Assembly (NCBI RefSeq): GCF_003143855.1
Contig: NZ_QFRK01000001.1
Coordinates: forward strand, 191,940-255,939
Origin: Streptomyces sp. NWU339
Lineage (GTDB): Bacteria > Actinomycetota > Actinomycetes > Streptomycetales > Streptomycetaceae
Direction: 5' to 3'
DNA length: 64,000 nucleotides
Part shown: positions 38,165 through 47,221 of the stretch, piece after piece
How positions within the stretch are numbered: the stretch's first letter is position 1
How the letters are laid out: each line of letters starts with the position of its first letter
Program-made: the position numbers and the translations under genes
Notes under the pieces: model-generated
The model's input: the letters and a program-made list of their open reading frames with translations, nothing else
Told to the model about the DNA's origin: nothing
Database searches by the model: none

Positions 38165-39163
38165 ATGCCGCGCAACTTCACGCTGTTCACCGGGCAGTGG
38201 GCGGACCTGCCCCTGGAGGAAGTCTGCCGACTCGCCCGTGACTTCGGCTACGACGGTCTCGAACTCGCTTGCTGGGGAGACCACTTCGAGGTCGACAAGG
38301 CGCTCGCCGACCCGTCCTACGTCGCCTCCCGCCACCAGCTCCTCGACAAGTACGGCCTCAAGTGCTGGGCGATCTCCAACCACCTGGTCGGCCAGGCGGT
38401 GTGCGACGCCATCATCGACGAACGCCACCAGGCCATCCTGCCCGCCAGGATCTGGGGCGACGGCGAACCCGAGGGCGTACGGCAGCGGGCCGCCGCCGAG
38501 ATCAAGGACACCGCGCGCGCGGCAGCCCGCCTCGGCGTCGACACCGTCATCGGATTCACCGGGTCGGCGATCTGGCATCTGGTCGCCATGTTCCCACCCG
38601 CTCCCGAGTCGATGATCGACCGCGGCTACGAGGACTTCGCGACGCGCTGGAACCCGATCCTGGACGTCTTCGACGCCGAGGGCGTGCGGTTCGCGCACGA
38701 GGTGCACCCCAGTGAGATCGCGTACGACTACTGGACCACCGTGCGCACCCTGGAGGCGGTCGACCACCGGCCGGCCTTCGGGCTCAACTTCGACCCCTCC
38801 CACTTCGTGTGGCAGGACCTCGACCCGGTCGGCTTCCTGTGGGACTTCCGCGACCGGATCTACCACGTGGACTGCAAGGAGGCCCGCAAGCGCCTCGACG
38901 GCCGCAACGGCCGCCTCGGCTCCCACCTGCCCTGGGGCGACCCCCGGCGCGGCTGGGACTTCGTCTCCGCCGGCCACGGCGACGTCCCCTGGGAGGACGT
39001 CTTCCGCATGCTGCGCTCCATCGGCTACCAGGGCCCCGTCTCCGTCGAATGGGAGGACGCCGGCATGGACCGGCTCCAGGGCGCCCCGGAGGCGCTGACC
39101 CGGCTCAAGGCCTACGACTTCGAGCCACCCAGCGCGTCCTTCGACGCCGCGTTCAACAGCTGA
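38165..39163 (+). CDS. Sugar phosphate isomerase/epimerase (xylose isomerase-like TIM barrel)
   Basis: A 332-residue AP-endonuclease-2-type TIM barrel. Metal-binding residues are visible in [36 protein letters not shown] and [11 protein letters not shown]. Such enzymes isomerise or epimerise sugars, inosose or keto-sugars and commonly follow a Gfo/Idh dehydrogenase, as here. Last gene of the ABC operon: a hairpin terminator follows 14 bp after the stop. Confidence 0.88.
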   Translation: MPRNFTLFTGQWADLPLEEVCRLARDFGYDGLELACWGDHFEVDKALADPSYVASRHQLLDKYGLKCWAISNHLVGQAVCDAIIDERHQAILPARIWGDGEPEGVRQRAAAEIKDTARAAARLGVDTVIGFTGSAIWHLVAMFPPAPESMIDRGYEDFATRWNPILDVFDAEGVRFAHEVHPSEIAYDYWTTVRTLEAVDHRPAFGLNFDPSHFVWQDLDPVGFLWDFRDRIYHVDCKEARKRLDGRNGRLGSHLPWGDPRRGWDFVSAGHGDVPWEDVFRMLRSIGYQGPVSVEWEDAGMDRLQGAPEALTRLKAYDFEPPSASFDAAFNS

Positions 39164-39177
39164 ACCGCACGCCCGAC

Positions 39178-39230
39178 GGCAGGTCGGGGGCGGGGGCCGG
39201 AGCATCCGCCGGTCCCCGGTCCGACCTGCC
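39178..39230 (+). terminator. Terminator of the ABC-dehydrogenase-isomerase operon
   Basis: GGCAGGTCGG (39178-39187) pairs with CCGACCTGCC (39221-39230), enclosing further GC pairing. Confidence 0.75.
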
Positions 39231-39240
39231 CGGATCCCGC

Positions 39241-39315
39241 TTTGTCCTGTGTTGGGGAAAAGTTCGACCAGCCCTGGCCCAAGGGGTGTTCGTTCCGGAA
39301 GAACGCGGTTACCGT
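39241..39315 (+). promoter_or_regulatory. PQQ/ThuA gene promoter with ROK-promoter motif
   Basis: The 23-mer at 39241-39263 (TTTGTCCTGTG...GGGAAAAGT) matches the ROK promoter at 19 of 23 positions. TTCGTTCC near 39289-39296 and TACCGT (39310-39315) followed by CCCT also have counterparts at nearly the same spacing. Predicted to be controlled by the ROK repressor. Confidence 0.5.
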
Positions 39316-39431
39316 CCCTGAAGTGTTCAGGACACCCACGCCTCCGGGGTGACGGCGCACCCCGGCATCCGCACGCACCGCACGTCTTCGCACTGTTCCG
39401 TACGGCCCCACCCCGTTCCCGGAGGGACTTC

Positions 39432-42400
39432 GTGCACAGAAGCAGACTCAAACCCACCCACACCACGAGGCGTCCCAGACTTCGCACCACCCTCGCCCTG
39501 TTCACCGGCCTGATGCTGGCCGTGGGCGCCCCGGCGACCGTCGCCGGCGCCCATCCGGGCCACCCGGAGCACGACGAACCGGCAGCCGCCGAGGGGCAGT
39601 TCCAGCAGGTACCGCTCGCCAAGGGCGAGCCCGAGACGGGCGAGCCGATGTCGCTCGCCGTGCTCCCGAACCGCAGCGTCCTGCACACCTCGCGCGACGG
39701 CACACTGCGCCTCACCGACCAGGGCGGCGTCACCAAGGTCGCCGGCAAGATCCCCGTCTACAGCCATGACGAGGAGGGTCTGCAGGGCGTCGGCATCGAC
39801 CCGGACTTCGAGAACAACCGGGCGATCTACCTCTACTACGCCCCGCCGCTCGACACCCCCGCGGGCGACGCCCCGGAGACCGGCACCGCCGAGGACTTCG
39901 AGAAGTTCGACGGTGTCAACCGCCTCTCCCGGTTCGTCCTCAACCCCAACGGCACGCTGGACATGGCCAGCGAGAAGAAGGTGCTGGACGTTGAGGCGTC
40001 CCGCGGCATCTGCTGCCACGTCGGCGGCGACATCGACTTCGACGCCGAGGGCAACCTCTACCTGTCCACCGGCGACGACACCAACCCCTTCGCCTCCGAC
40101 GGCTTCACCCCGATCGACGAGCGGCCCGGCCGCAACCCCGCCTTCGACGCCCGCCGCAGCTCCGGCAACACCAACGACCTGCGCGGCAAGATCCTCCGCA
40201 TCAAGGTCGCCGAGGACGGCTCGTACACCGTCCCGGAGGGCAACCTCTTCGCCCCCGGCACCGAGAAGACCCGCCCCGAGATCTACGCGATGGGCTTCCG
40301 CAACCCGTTCCGGATCAGCGTCGACGAGAAGACCGGCACCGTCTACGTCGGAGACTACGGCCCCGACGCCGGCGCCGCCGACCCGAAGCGGGGCCCGGCG
40401 GGACAGGTCGAGTTCGTCAAGGTCACCGAGCCCGCCAACTTCGGCTGGCCGTTCTGCACCGGCGACAACGACGCCTACGTCGACTACGACTTCGCCACCA
40501 AGACCTCCGGCGAGAAGTTCGACTGCGACGCCCCGAAGAACACCTCGCCGCACAACACCGGTCTCACCGACCTGCCGCCTGCCCAGCCCGCCTGGATCCC
40601 GTACGACGGCGGCTCCGTGCCCGAGTTCGGCAGCGGCTCCGAGTCCCCGATGGCCGGCCCGGTCTACCGCTACGACCCGGACCTCGACTCCAAGGTGAAG
40701 TTCCCCGAGGCGTACGACGGCGACTTCTTCGCGGGCGAGTTCGGCCGCCGCTGGATCAAGCGGATCGAGCAGACCGAGAACGGCTCCGTCGCGAAGATCA
40801 ACGACTTCCCGTGGACCGGCACCCAGATCATGGACATGGAGTTCGGCCCCGACGGCGCGCTCTACGTCCTGGACTACGGCCTCTCCTGGTTCCAGGGCGA
40901 CGACAACTCCGCGCTGTACCGGATCGAGAACGCCCAGGACGGCTTCTCCCCGATCGCCGAGGTGAGCGCCGACAAGACCTCCGGCGCGGCCGGCCTCAAG
41001 GTGGCCTTCACCGCCTCCGCCAAGGACGCCGACTCCCCGGACCTCACCTACAGCTGGGACTTCGGCGACGGCACCAAGGGCGAGGGCCTCACCCCCACCC
41101 ACAAGTACAAGAAGGTCGGCACCTACAACGCGACCTTCACCGCGAAGGACCCCGAGGGCAACACCGGCAACGCCAGCGTCCGCATCGTGGTCGGCAACAC
41201 CGAGCCCAAGGTGACGATCGACGTTCCGGGCAACGGCAGCCTGGCCGCCTTCGGCGAGCCCGTTCCGTTCAAGGTGACCGTCACCGACCCCGAGGAGAAG
41301 GTCGACTGCTCCAGGGTCAAGGTCGTCTACAGCCTCGGCCACGACTCCCACGCCCACGAGCTGACCAGCGAGACGGGCTGTGAGGGCACCCTCAAGCCGC
41401 CCGCAGGGGACGGCGGTCACGACCCCAACGCCAACATCTACGGTGTCGTCGGCGCCAGTTACACCGACGGCGGGGCCAACGGGCAGGAGGCCCTGACCGG
41501 CACCGCGCGCACCGTGCTCCAGCCGCTGCACCGCCAAGCCGAGCACTTCACCACCCAGTCGGGCGTGAAGACCTTCGACAAGACCGCCGCCAACGGCGGC
41601 AAGACCGTCGGCGACATCCACGACGGCGACTGGATCTCCTTCAGCCCCTACCGGTTCGACGGGCAGAAGAAGATGACCGTGCGGGCCTCCTCCGGCGGCG
41701 CCGGCGGCTTCGTCGAACTGCGCACCGGCTCGCCCGACGGCAAGCTGCACGGCTCGGCGTACATCCCGCCGACCGGCAGCTGGGAGACGTTCCAGAACGT
41801 CGACGTGCCGCTGCGGTCGCTGCCGAAGAAGACCACGGAGATCTACCTGGTCTTCCGGGGCGGCGACGGCGCGCTGTACGACGTGGACGACTTCGAGTTC
41901 TCCACCCAGCCGTTCAAGGGCGGCAAGAAGGTCCTGGTCTTCTCCAAGACCGCCGGCTTCCGGCACGACTCCATCCCGGCCGGCATCGCCGCCCTCAAGG
42001 AACTCGGCACCCCGGCAGGCATCACGGTCGACGCGACCGAGGAGGCCGGACAGTTCACCACGGCCAACCTCGCCAAGTACGACGCGGTGGCCTTCCTGTC
42101 CACCACCGGCGACGTTCTGGGCGCCACCCAGCAGAAGGCGTTCGAGAACTACGTCAAGAACGGCGGCGGCTACCTGGGCATCCACGCCGCCGCCGACACC
42201 GAGTACGACTGGGAGTTCTACGGCGGCCTCGTCGGCGCCTACTTCGACTCGCACCCGGCCATCCAGAAGGCCACCGTGCGCGTCGAGGACCACGACCACC
42301 CGTCCACCGCGCACCTGGACGACGCCTGGGAGCGCACCGACGAGTGGTACAACTACCGCACCAACCCGCGTGAGCAGGCCAAGGTCCTCGCCACCCTCGA

Positions 42401-43145
42401 CGAGACGACCTACCAGGGCGGCACCATGAAGGGCGACCACCCGATCGCCTGGTGCCAGAGCTACGGCGGCGGCCGCTCCTTCTACACCGGCGGCGGCCAC
42501 ACCAAGGAGTCCTACGCCGAGGAGGCCTTCCGCGCCCATCTGCTCGGCGGTCTGCAGTACGCCACCGGCCAGGTCAAGGCGGACTGCAAGCCCGGCAAGG
42601 ACTACCGGAAGATCTTCAACGGCCAGACCCTGGACGGCTGGAAGCAGGCCGGCCCCGGCAAGTTCAACGTCAAGGACGGCACCCTGGAGACCGAGGGCGG
42701 CATGGGGCTGCTCTGGTACCAGGCCAAGGAGCTGAAGTCGTACTCCCTCAAGCTCGACTGGAAGATGCGGGGCGACGACAACTCCGGTGTCTTCGTGGGC
42801 TTCCCGGCCTCCGACGACCCCTGGTCCGCGGTGAACAAGGGCTACGAGATCCAGATCGACGCCACGGACGCGCCCGACCGCACCACGGGCTCCGTCTACT
42901 CGTTCCAGTCGGCGAACATCAAGGCCCGTGACCAGGTCCTGCGTCCGCCCGGCCAGTGGAACTCCTACGAGATCAAGGTCCAGGGCGAACGGCTCCAGGT
43001 GTTCCTCAACGGAGTCAAGATCAACGACTTCACCAACAAGGACCCCGAGCGGAGCCTGACCGACGGCTACATCGGCCTCCAGAACCACGGGGCCGACGAC
43101 CAGGTCTCCTTCCGCAACATCCAGCTGAAGGAGCTGCCCTCCTAA
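39432..43145 (+). CDS. Secreted multidomain PQQ-type sugar dehydrogenase/PKD/CBM6/ThuA/DUF1080 protein
   Basis: A 1,237-residue exported protein. Order: signal peptide (about 1-38), soluble glucose dehydrogenase-like propeller (about 55-500, with GLQGVGIDPDFENN, ICCHVGGDIDFDAEGNLYLSTGD and EIYAMGFRNPFRIS) and a PKD domain (about 505-590, YSWDFGDGT). After these come a CBM6-like module (about 700-815), a ThuA domain (about 830-1045, VLVFSKTAGFRHDSI...YLGIHAAADTEYDW) and a C-terminal DUF1080 concanavalin-like domain (about 1055-1237, KIFNGQTLDGW). DUF1080 is now linked to 3-keto-disaccharide cleavage and ThuA to 3-keto-trehalose metabolism. One chain may therefore oxidise and then split glycosides outside the cell. 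GGAGGG precedes the GTG by five bases. Confidence 0.88.
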   Translation: MHRSRLKPTHTTRRPRLRTTLALFTGLMLAVGAPATVAGAHPGHPEHDEPAAAEGQFQQVPLAKGEPETGEPMSLAVLPNRSVLHTSRDGTLRLTDQGGVTKVAGKIPVYSHDEEGLQGVGIDPDFENNRAIYLYYAPPLDTPAGDAPETGTAEDFEKFDGVNRLSRFVLNPNGTLDMASEKKVLDVEASRGICCHVGGDIDFDAEGNLYLSTGDDTNPFASDGFTPIDERPGRNPAFDARRSSGNTNDLRGKILRIKVAEDGSYTVPEGNLFAPGTEKTRPEIYAMGFRNPFRISVDEKTGTVYVGDYGPDAGAADPKRGPAGQVEFVKVTEPANFGWPFCTGDNDAYVDYDFATKTSGEKFDCDAPKNTSPHNTGLTDLPPAQPAWIPYDGGSVPEFGSGSESPMAGPVYRYDPDLDSKVKFPEAYDGDFFAGEFGRRWIKRIEQTENGSVAKINDFPWTGTQIMDMEFGPDGALYVLDYGLSWFQGDDNSALYRIENAQDGFSPIAEVSADKTSGAAGLKVAFTASAKDADSPDLTYSWDFGDGTKGEGLTPTHKYKKVGTYNATFTAKDPEGNTGNASVRIVVGNTEPKVTIDVPGNGSLAAFGEPVPFKVTVTDPEEKVDCSRVKVVYSLGHDSHAHELTSETGCEGTLKPPAGDGGHDPNANIYGVVGASYTDGGANGQEALTGTARTVLQPLHRQAEHFTTQSGVKTFDKTAANGGKTVGDIHDGDWISFSPYRFDGQKKMTVRASSGGAGGFVELRTGSPDGKLHGSAYIPPTGSWETFQNVDVPLRSLPKKTTEIYLVFRGGDGALYDVDDFEFSTQPFKGGKKVLVFSKTAGFRHDSIPAGIAALKELGTPAGITVDATEEAGQFTTANLAKYDAVAFLSTTGDVLGATQQKAFENYVKNGGGYLGIHAAADTEYDWEFYGGLVGAYFDSHPAIQKATVRVEDHDHPSTAHLDDAWERTDEWYNYRTNPREQAKVLATLDETTYQGGTMKGDHPIAWCQSYGGGRSFYTGGGHTKESYAEEAFRAHLLGGLQYATGQVKADCKPGKDYRKIFNGQTLDGWKQAGPGKFNVKDGTLETEGGMGLLWYQAKELKSYSLKLDWKMRGDDNSGVFVGFPASDDPWSAVNKGYEIQIDATDAPDRTTGSVYSFQSANIKARDQVLRPPGQWNSYEIKVQGERLQVFLNGVKINDFTNKDPERSLTDGYIGLQNHGADDQVSFRNIQLKELPS

Positions 43146-43162
43146 GGGCGACCGGAACGGCG

Positions 43163-43194
43163 GCGGGCGGAGGACGCCGGACCTCCGCCCGCCG
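43163..43194 (+). terminator. Terminator after PQQ/ThuA gene
   Basis: GGCGGGCGGAGG (43163-43174) pairs with CCTCCGCCCGCC (43183-43194), 17 bp after the stop, separating this gene from the Ebo-like cluster. Confidence 0.7.
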
Positions 43195-43288
43195 TCCGGC
43201 CGGGCCCCGCGCCCGGCACCCCGCCGGGCCCCCGCGGGCCCGCTTCCGGCGCCTCACACCCGGTTCGCGTACGACAAGGAGGCTGCCC

Positions 43289-44482
43289 ATGTCCGCCGAA
43301 CCGTCCCTCCCCACCCCCGCCCCCACCTCCGTCCCCTCCCCGGCCCCGCGCTTCGGCGTCTGGCTCATCGGGGCGCGCGGATCCGTGGCCACGACCGCGA
43401 TCGCGGGCTGCGCCGCCGTCGCCGCCGGACTCCACCCGCCGACCGGCATGGTCACCGAGACCCCCGACTTCACCTCGTGCGGCCTGCCGCCGCTGTCGTC
43501 CCTCGTCTTCGGCGGCCACGACACCGTCGACTGCCCGCTGCCCAAACGTGCCGAACACCTCGCCGCCGGCGGTGTCCTGCCGCACGGCCTGCCCTCCGCC
43601 GTGCACGCCGAACTCGTCGCCGCCGACCGGGAGATCAGACCCGGCGGCCCCCTGCCCGGTGCCACGGACGGCGGCTCGGAGCGCCACGACGACGAACTGA
43701 TCGACGTGTTCGCCGACGACATCCGCGACTTCGTGCGCCGCCAGGGCCTCGCGGGCGCCGTCGTGGTGAACGTCGCCTCCACCGAGCCCGCTCCCGCCGA
43801 CGGCTCCCTGCCGCCGAGCTCCCGCTACGCGGCGGCAGCCCTGCGCGCCGGCTGCCCCTACGTGAACTTCACCCCCTCCACGGGCCTGCACCACCCGGCA
43901 CTGGCTCCGCTCGCCGAGTCCTCGGGTCTGCCGTACGCGGGCCGCGACGGCAAGACCGGGCAGACCCTGCTGCGCTCCGTGCTCGGCCCGATGTTCCTGC
44001 AGCGCGCCCTCGCGGTGCGCGCCTGGTCCGGCACCAACCTCCTGGGCGGCGGCGACGGTGCCGCCCTCGCCGACCCCGCGGCCGCCGCCGCCAAGAACGC
44101 CGGCAAGGACCGCGTCCTCGCCGACACCCTCGGCACCACCCCCGAGGGCGAGGTCCACATCGACGACGTACCCGCGCTCGGCGACTGGAAGACGGCCTGG
44201 GACCACATCGCCTTCGACGGCTTCCTCGGCGCCCGCATGGTCCTGCAGACCACCTGGCAGGGCTGCGACTCGGCGCTCGCCGCGCCGCTCGTCCTCGACC
44301 TGGCCCGGCTGGTCGTCCGCGCCCGGCAGCGGGGCCTGTCCGGCCCGCTGAGCGAGCTGGGCTTCTACTTCAAGGACCCGGTGGGGGACGGCCCGTCCTC
44401 GCTGGCCGAGCAGTACGCGGAGCTGAGGCGCTTCGCCGGGCGGCTGCGGGACGGCGCCGACGAGCACGGGGTACGGCGATGA
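43289..44482 (+). CDS. Myo-inositol-1-phosphate synthase family protein (Ebo-cluster cyclase)
   Basis: A 397-residue MIPS-family protein. The NAD motif is FGVWLIGARGSVATTA (residues about 22-37). Conserved VNVASTEP, YVNFTPSTGLHHPAL, GRDGKTGQTLLRSVL and SGTNLLGGGDGAAL follow. MIPS converts glucose 6-phosphate to inositol phosphate, a sugar-phosphate cyclisation; this divergent member may make a different cyclitol. It heads a tightly coupled Ebo-type run, where other clusters encode EboD, a dehydroquinate-synthase-like cyclase. AAGGAGG lies before the ATG, and the stop overlaps the next start (ATGA). Confidence 0.87.
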   Translation: MSAEPSLPTPAPTSVPSPAPRFGVWLIGARGSVATTAIAGCAAVAAGLHPPTGMVTETPDFTSCGLPPLSSLVFGGHDTVDCPLPKRAEHLAAGGVLPHGLPSAVHAELVAADREIRPGGPLPGATDGGSERHDDELIDVFADDIRDFVRRQGLAGAVVVNVASTEPAPADGSLPPSSRYAAAALRAGCPYVNFTPSTGLHHPALAPLAESSGLPYAGRDGKTGQTLLRSVLGPMFLQRALAVRAWSGTNLLGGGDGAALADPAAAAAKNAGKDRVLADTLGTTPEGEVHIDDVPALGDWKTAWDHIAFDGFLGARMVLQTTWQGCDSALAAPLVLDLARLVVRARQRGLSGPLSELGFYFKDPVGDGPSSLAEQYAELRRFAGRLRDGADEHGVRR

Positions 44483-45552
44483 GCCGCGCGGCCGCCCCGG
44501 CACGGGACACGCCCGCGCCGGCCGGGCCGACGGCGACGGACGGCCCGGCCCCCGGGAACCCCGCCACGCCCCTTTCCGGCCCCGCGCCCCGCACCTCCCG
44601 CCCCCGCTCCGGCCGCGCGGGCGCCTGGGCCGAACTACTGCGCCTGCCCGCGCTGTTCACCGTCCCCGGCGACGCCCTGGCCGGCGCGGCGGCGGCCGGC
44701 GCGCGCCCCGGGCCCCGCACCCTGCTCGCCATCGGCTCCTCCCTGTGCCTGTACGAGGCCGGCATGGCCCTGAACGACTGGGCGGACCGCGCCGAGGACG
44801 CCGTGGAACGCCCGCACCGCCCGCTTCCGTCCGGCCGCATCCGTCCGGTCGCCGCTCTCACCGCCGCCGGTGTCCTCACCGGCGCCGGACTGGCGCTCGC
44901 CGCCGGTGCGGGACGCCCCGCCCTCGCGGTGGCCGCGCCCCTGGCGGCGACCGTCTGGGCCTACGACCTCGCCCTGAAGCACACCCCCGCCGGTCCCGCG
45001 GCCATGGCCGCCGCCCGCGGACTGGACCTGCTCCTGGGCGCGGCCGCCACCGGCGGCGGCACCCGGGCCGCGCTGCCCTCCGCCGCGCTGCTCGGCACGC
45101 ACACCCTCGCGGTCACGGCCGTCTCCCGCCGGGAGACCACCGGCGGCTCGGTCCTGGCCCCGCTGGCGGCCCTCGCGACGACGGGGGCGCTGACACGACT
45201 GGTCACCCGCCCCACCCGACCCCCGGCAGGCCGACGGGCAGCAGCCGCCCCCGGCCTGCCGGGCTCCAGCCCGGCCGAGGGCCCGCCCAGGGCCACCGGC
45301 GTCCTCACCACCGCCCTGGGCACCGCCTACGCCGCCACGGCCGCCCGGCCCTACTTCCACGCCACGCTCAACCCCTCGCCCCCGCTCACCCAACGCGCCG
45401 TCGGGAGCGGCATCCGGGCCACGATCCCGCTCCAGGCCGCGCTCGCCGCCCGCTCCGGCTCGGCCGTCACCTCCCTGCTCGTCGCGGCCCTGGCCCCGGC
45501 CGGCCGGATGTTCGCGAGGAGGTCCGGCATGAGGAAGGTGAGCATCACGTGA
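44479..45552 (+). CDS. eboC: UbiA-type prenyltransferase of Ebo cluster (EboC/SCO3242-like)
   Basis: A 357-residue membrane prenyltransferase. After a Pro/Ala-rich cytoplasmic N-terminus (1-45) it has about seven to eight hydrophobic helices. It also has the prenyl-diphosphate motif NDWADRAEDAVERPHRPLPSG (Mg-binding Asp residues in NDxxDxxxD) and a second YDLALKHTPAG region. UbiA enzymes attach a polyprenyl chain to an acceptor, and in Ebo clusters EboC is thought to lipidate the trafficked compound. It overlaps both neighbours by 4 bp (ATGA, GTGA). Confidence 0.82.
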   Translation: MSRAAAPARDTPAPAGPTATDGPAPGNPATPLSGPAPRTSRPRSGRAGAWAELLRLPALFTVPGDALAGAAAAGARPGPRTLLAIGSSLCLYEAGMALNDWADRAEDAVERPHRPLPSGRIRPVAALTAAGVLTGAGLALAAGAGRPALAVAAPLAATVWAYDLALKHTPAGPAAMAAARGLDLLLGAAATGGGTRAALPSAALLGTHTLAVTAVSRRETTGGSVLAPLAALATTGALTRLVTRPTRPPAGRRAAAAPGLPGSSPAEGPPRATGVLTTALGTAYAATAARPYFHATLNPSPPLTQRAVGSGIRATIPLQAALAARSGSAVTSLLVAALAPAGRMFARRSGMRKVSIT

Positions 45553-46463
45553 GCCGGAACCCGGACGGCGTTCCTTCGCCCCCTCTCCGCTTCGGCTACG
45601 GCACCAACGGCCTCGCGGACCTCCGCCTCGACGACGCCCTCGCCCTGCTCGCCGACCTGGGCTACGACGGGGTCGGACTGACCCTCGACCACATGCACCT
45701 CGACCCGCTCGCCCCGGACCTCGCCGCCCGCACCCGCCGGGTCGCGCACCGGCTGGACGCGCTCGGGCTCGGCGTCACCGTGGAGACCGGCGCCCGCTAT
45801 GTGCTCGACCCCCGCCGCAAGCACGGCCCGTCGCTGCTGGACCCCGACCCGGACGACCGCGCCCGCCGCGCCGACCTCCTCCTGAGGGCGGTCCGCGTCG
45901 CCGCCGACCTCGGCGCGCACGCCGTGCACTGCTTCAGCGGCACCGTCCCCGACGGCACGGACGAGGACACCGCCTGGGAACGCCTCGCCGAGACCCTCAC
46001 CCCCGTCCTGGACGCCGCCGCCACCGCCGGCGTCCCGCTCGCCGTCGAACCCGAGCCCGGCCACCTCCTCGCCACCCTCGCCGACTTCCACCACCTGCGC
46101 CGCACGCTCGGCGACCCCGAACCCCTCGGCCTCACCCTGGACCTCGGCCACTGCCAGTGCCTCGAACCCCTCCCGCCCGCCGACTGCGTACGCGACGCCG
46201 CCCCCTGGCTGCGCCACGTCCAGATCGAGGACATGCGCCGCGGTGTCCACGAGCACCTGCCCTTCGGAGAGGGCGAGATCGACTTCCCGCCCGTCCTCGC
46301 GGCCCTCGCCGCCACCGGCTACCAGGGCCTGACCGTGGTCGAACTGCCCCGCCACTCCCACGCGGGGCCCCACTTCGCCGAACGCTCTCTCCCGTTCCTC
46401 CACCGGGCCGCGGCGGCGTCCCCCCGCACGAACCGCTCGGGCGAGCCCTCCGCCACCCACTGA
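45549..46463 (+). CDS. Sugar phosphate isomerase/epimerase in Ebo cluster
   Basis: A 304-residue TIM-barrel protein of the AP-endonuclease-2/xylose isomerase group. Metal-binding strands are visible: PLAVEPEPGHLL, GLTLDLGHCQC, HVQIEDMRRGVHEHLPFGEGEIDF and GLTVVELPRHSH. It would act on a sugar or cyclitol, perhaps the product of the MIPS-like enzyme. GTG 45549 overlaps the prenyltransferase stop. It is distinct from the EboE protein two genes later and has no counterpart in the minimal Ebo set. Confidence 0.85.
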   Translation: MSRNPDGVPSPPLRFGYGTNGLADLRLDDALALLADLGYDGVGLTLDHMHLDPLAPDLAARTRRVAHRLDALGLGVTVETGARYVLDPRRKHGPSLLDPDPDDRARRADLLLRAVRVAADLGAHAVHCFSGTVPDGTDEDTAWERLAETLTPVLDAAATAGVPLAVEPEPGHLLATLADFHHLRRTLGDPEPLGLTLDLGHCQCLEPLPPADCVRDAAPWLRHVQIEDMRRGVHEHLPFGEGEIDFPPVLAALAATGYQGLTVVELPRHSHAGPHFAERSLPFLHRAAAASPRTNRSGEPSATH

Positions 46464-46477
46464 AGGGAGCCACCCCC

Positions 46478-47221
46478 ATGACGCAGCCACACGCCACCCA
46501 CGCCACCCGGGACGCGGACGGCACCCCCGCCGGGCAGGACCCCCAGGGCACCACCCCCGCCCACGTCCCGCCCGCCGACCTGCGCGCCGCCCTCACCGCC
46601 GAGCTCGGCGGAGCCGCCCGCGCCTGGCTCGACCAGGCCCTCGAAGAGGCGGCCGGCCGGCCCGGCGCCCACGGGCCCCTCTCCATCTGGGAGCTGCGCC
46701 TGGCCGAGGCCGGCCGCCGCTGCGGCGCCGCCCACGCCGACGCCGCCCGCGTCCTGATCCTGCACGCGGCCCGCGCCGACCTCGAGGCGCTGACCCGGGT
46801 CTACCACCAGGGCACCGCCGACGAACGCCGGGCCGTCCTGCACGCCCTGCCCCACCTCGTGCCCGGCCCCGACGCCCGCCCGCTCGTCGAGGACGCGCTG
46901 CGCACCAACGACACCCGGCTCGTCTCCGCCGCCGTCGGCCCGTACAGCGCCCGGCACCTCGACGCCCACGCCTGGCGGCACGCCGTACTGAAGTGCCTCT
47001 TCACCGGCGTCTCCCTCGACCACGTGGCGGACCTGCCCCGGCGCGCCCGGGGCGACGGCGAACTCGCCCGCATGCTCGGCGACTACGCCGACGAACGCAC
47101 CGCCGCGGGCCGCCCCGTCCCGGAGGACCTGCACCGCGTACAGGCACTGATCCGGTCCGAGCCCGCCCCCTCGACGCCCGCCACGGACGACCCCCACGGC
47201 CCCCACGGCAAGGAGTCCTGA
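46478..47221 (+). CDS. eboA: EboA-domain protein
   Basis: A 247-residue helical protein. The core (about 35-225) matches EboA: paired helices (WLDQALEEAA...AGRRCGAAHADAARVLILHAA), then LRTNDTRLVSAAVGPYSARHLD and HAWRHAVLKCLFTGVSLDHVADL. EboA has no known enzymatic activity and looks like an alpha-helical repeat protein. It is the marker of Ebo clusters, which in cyanobacteria are needed to move the scytonemin precursor to the periplasm. The N-terminal 30 residues are low complexity. Its stop overlaps the TatD start by 1 bp. Confidence 0.85.
   Translation: MTQPHATHATRDADGTPAGQDPQGTTPAHVPPADLRAALTAELGGAARAWLDQALEEAAGRPGAHGPLSIWELRLAEAGRRCGAAHADAARVLILHAARADLEALTRVYHQGTADERRAVLHALPHLVPGPDARPLVEDALRTNDTRLVSAAVGPYSARHLDAHAWRHAVLKCLFTGVSLDHVADLPRRARGDGELARMLGDYADERTAAGRPVPEDLHRVQALIRSEPAPSTPATDDPHGPHGKES

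Noticed and set aside
39327..43088. A 1,253-codon open frame on the minus strand
   Set aside because: It mirrors the PQQ/ThuA gene; composition is Val/Gly/Leu-rich with no domain signatures.
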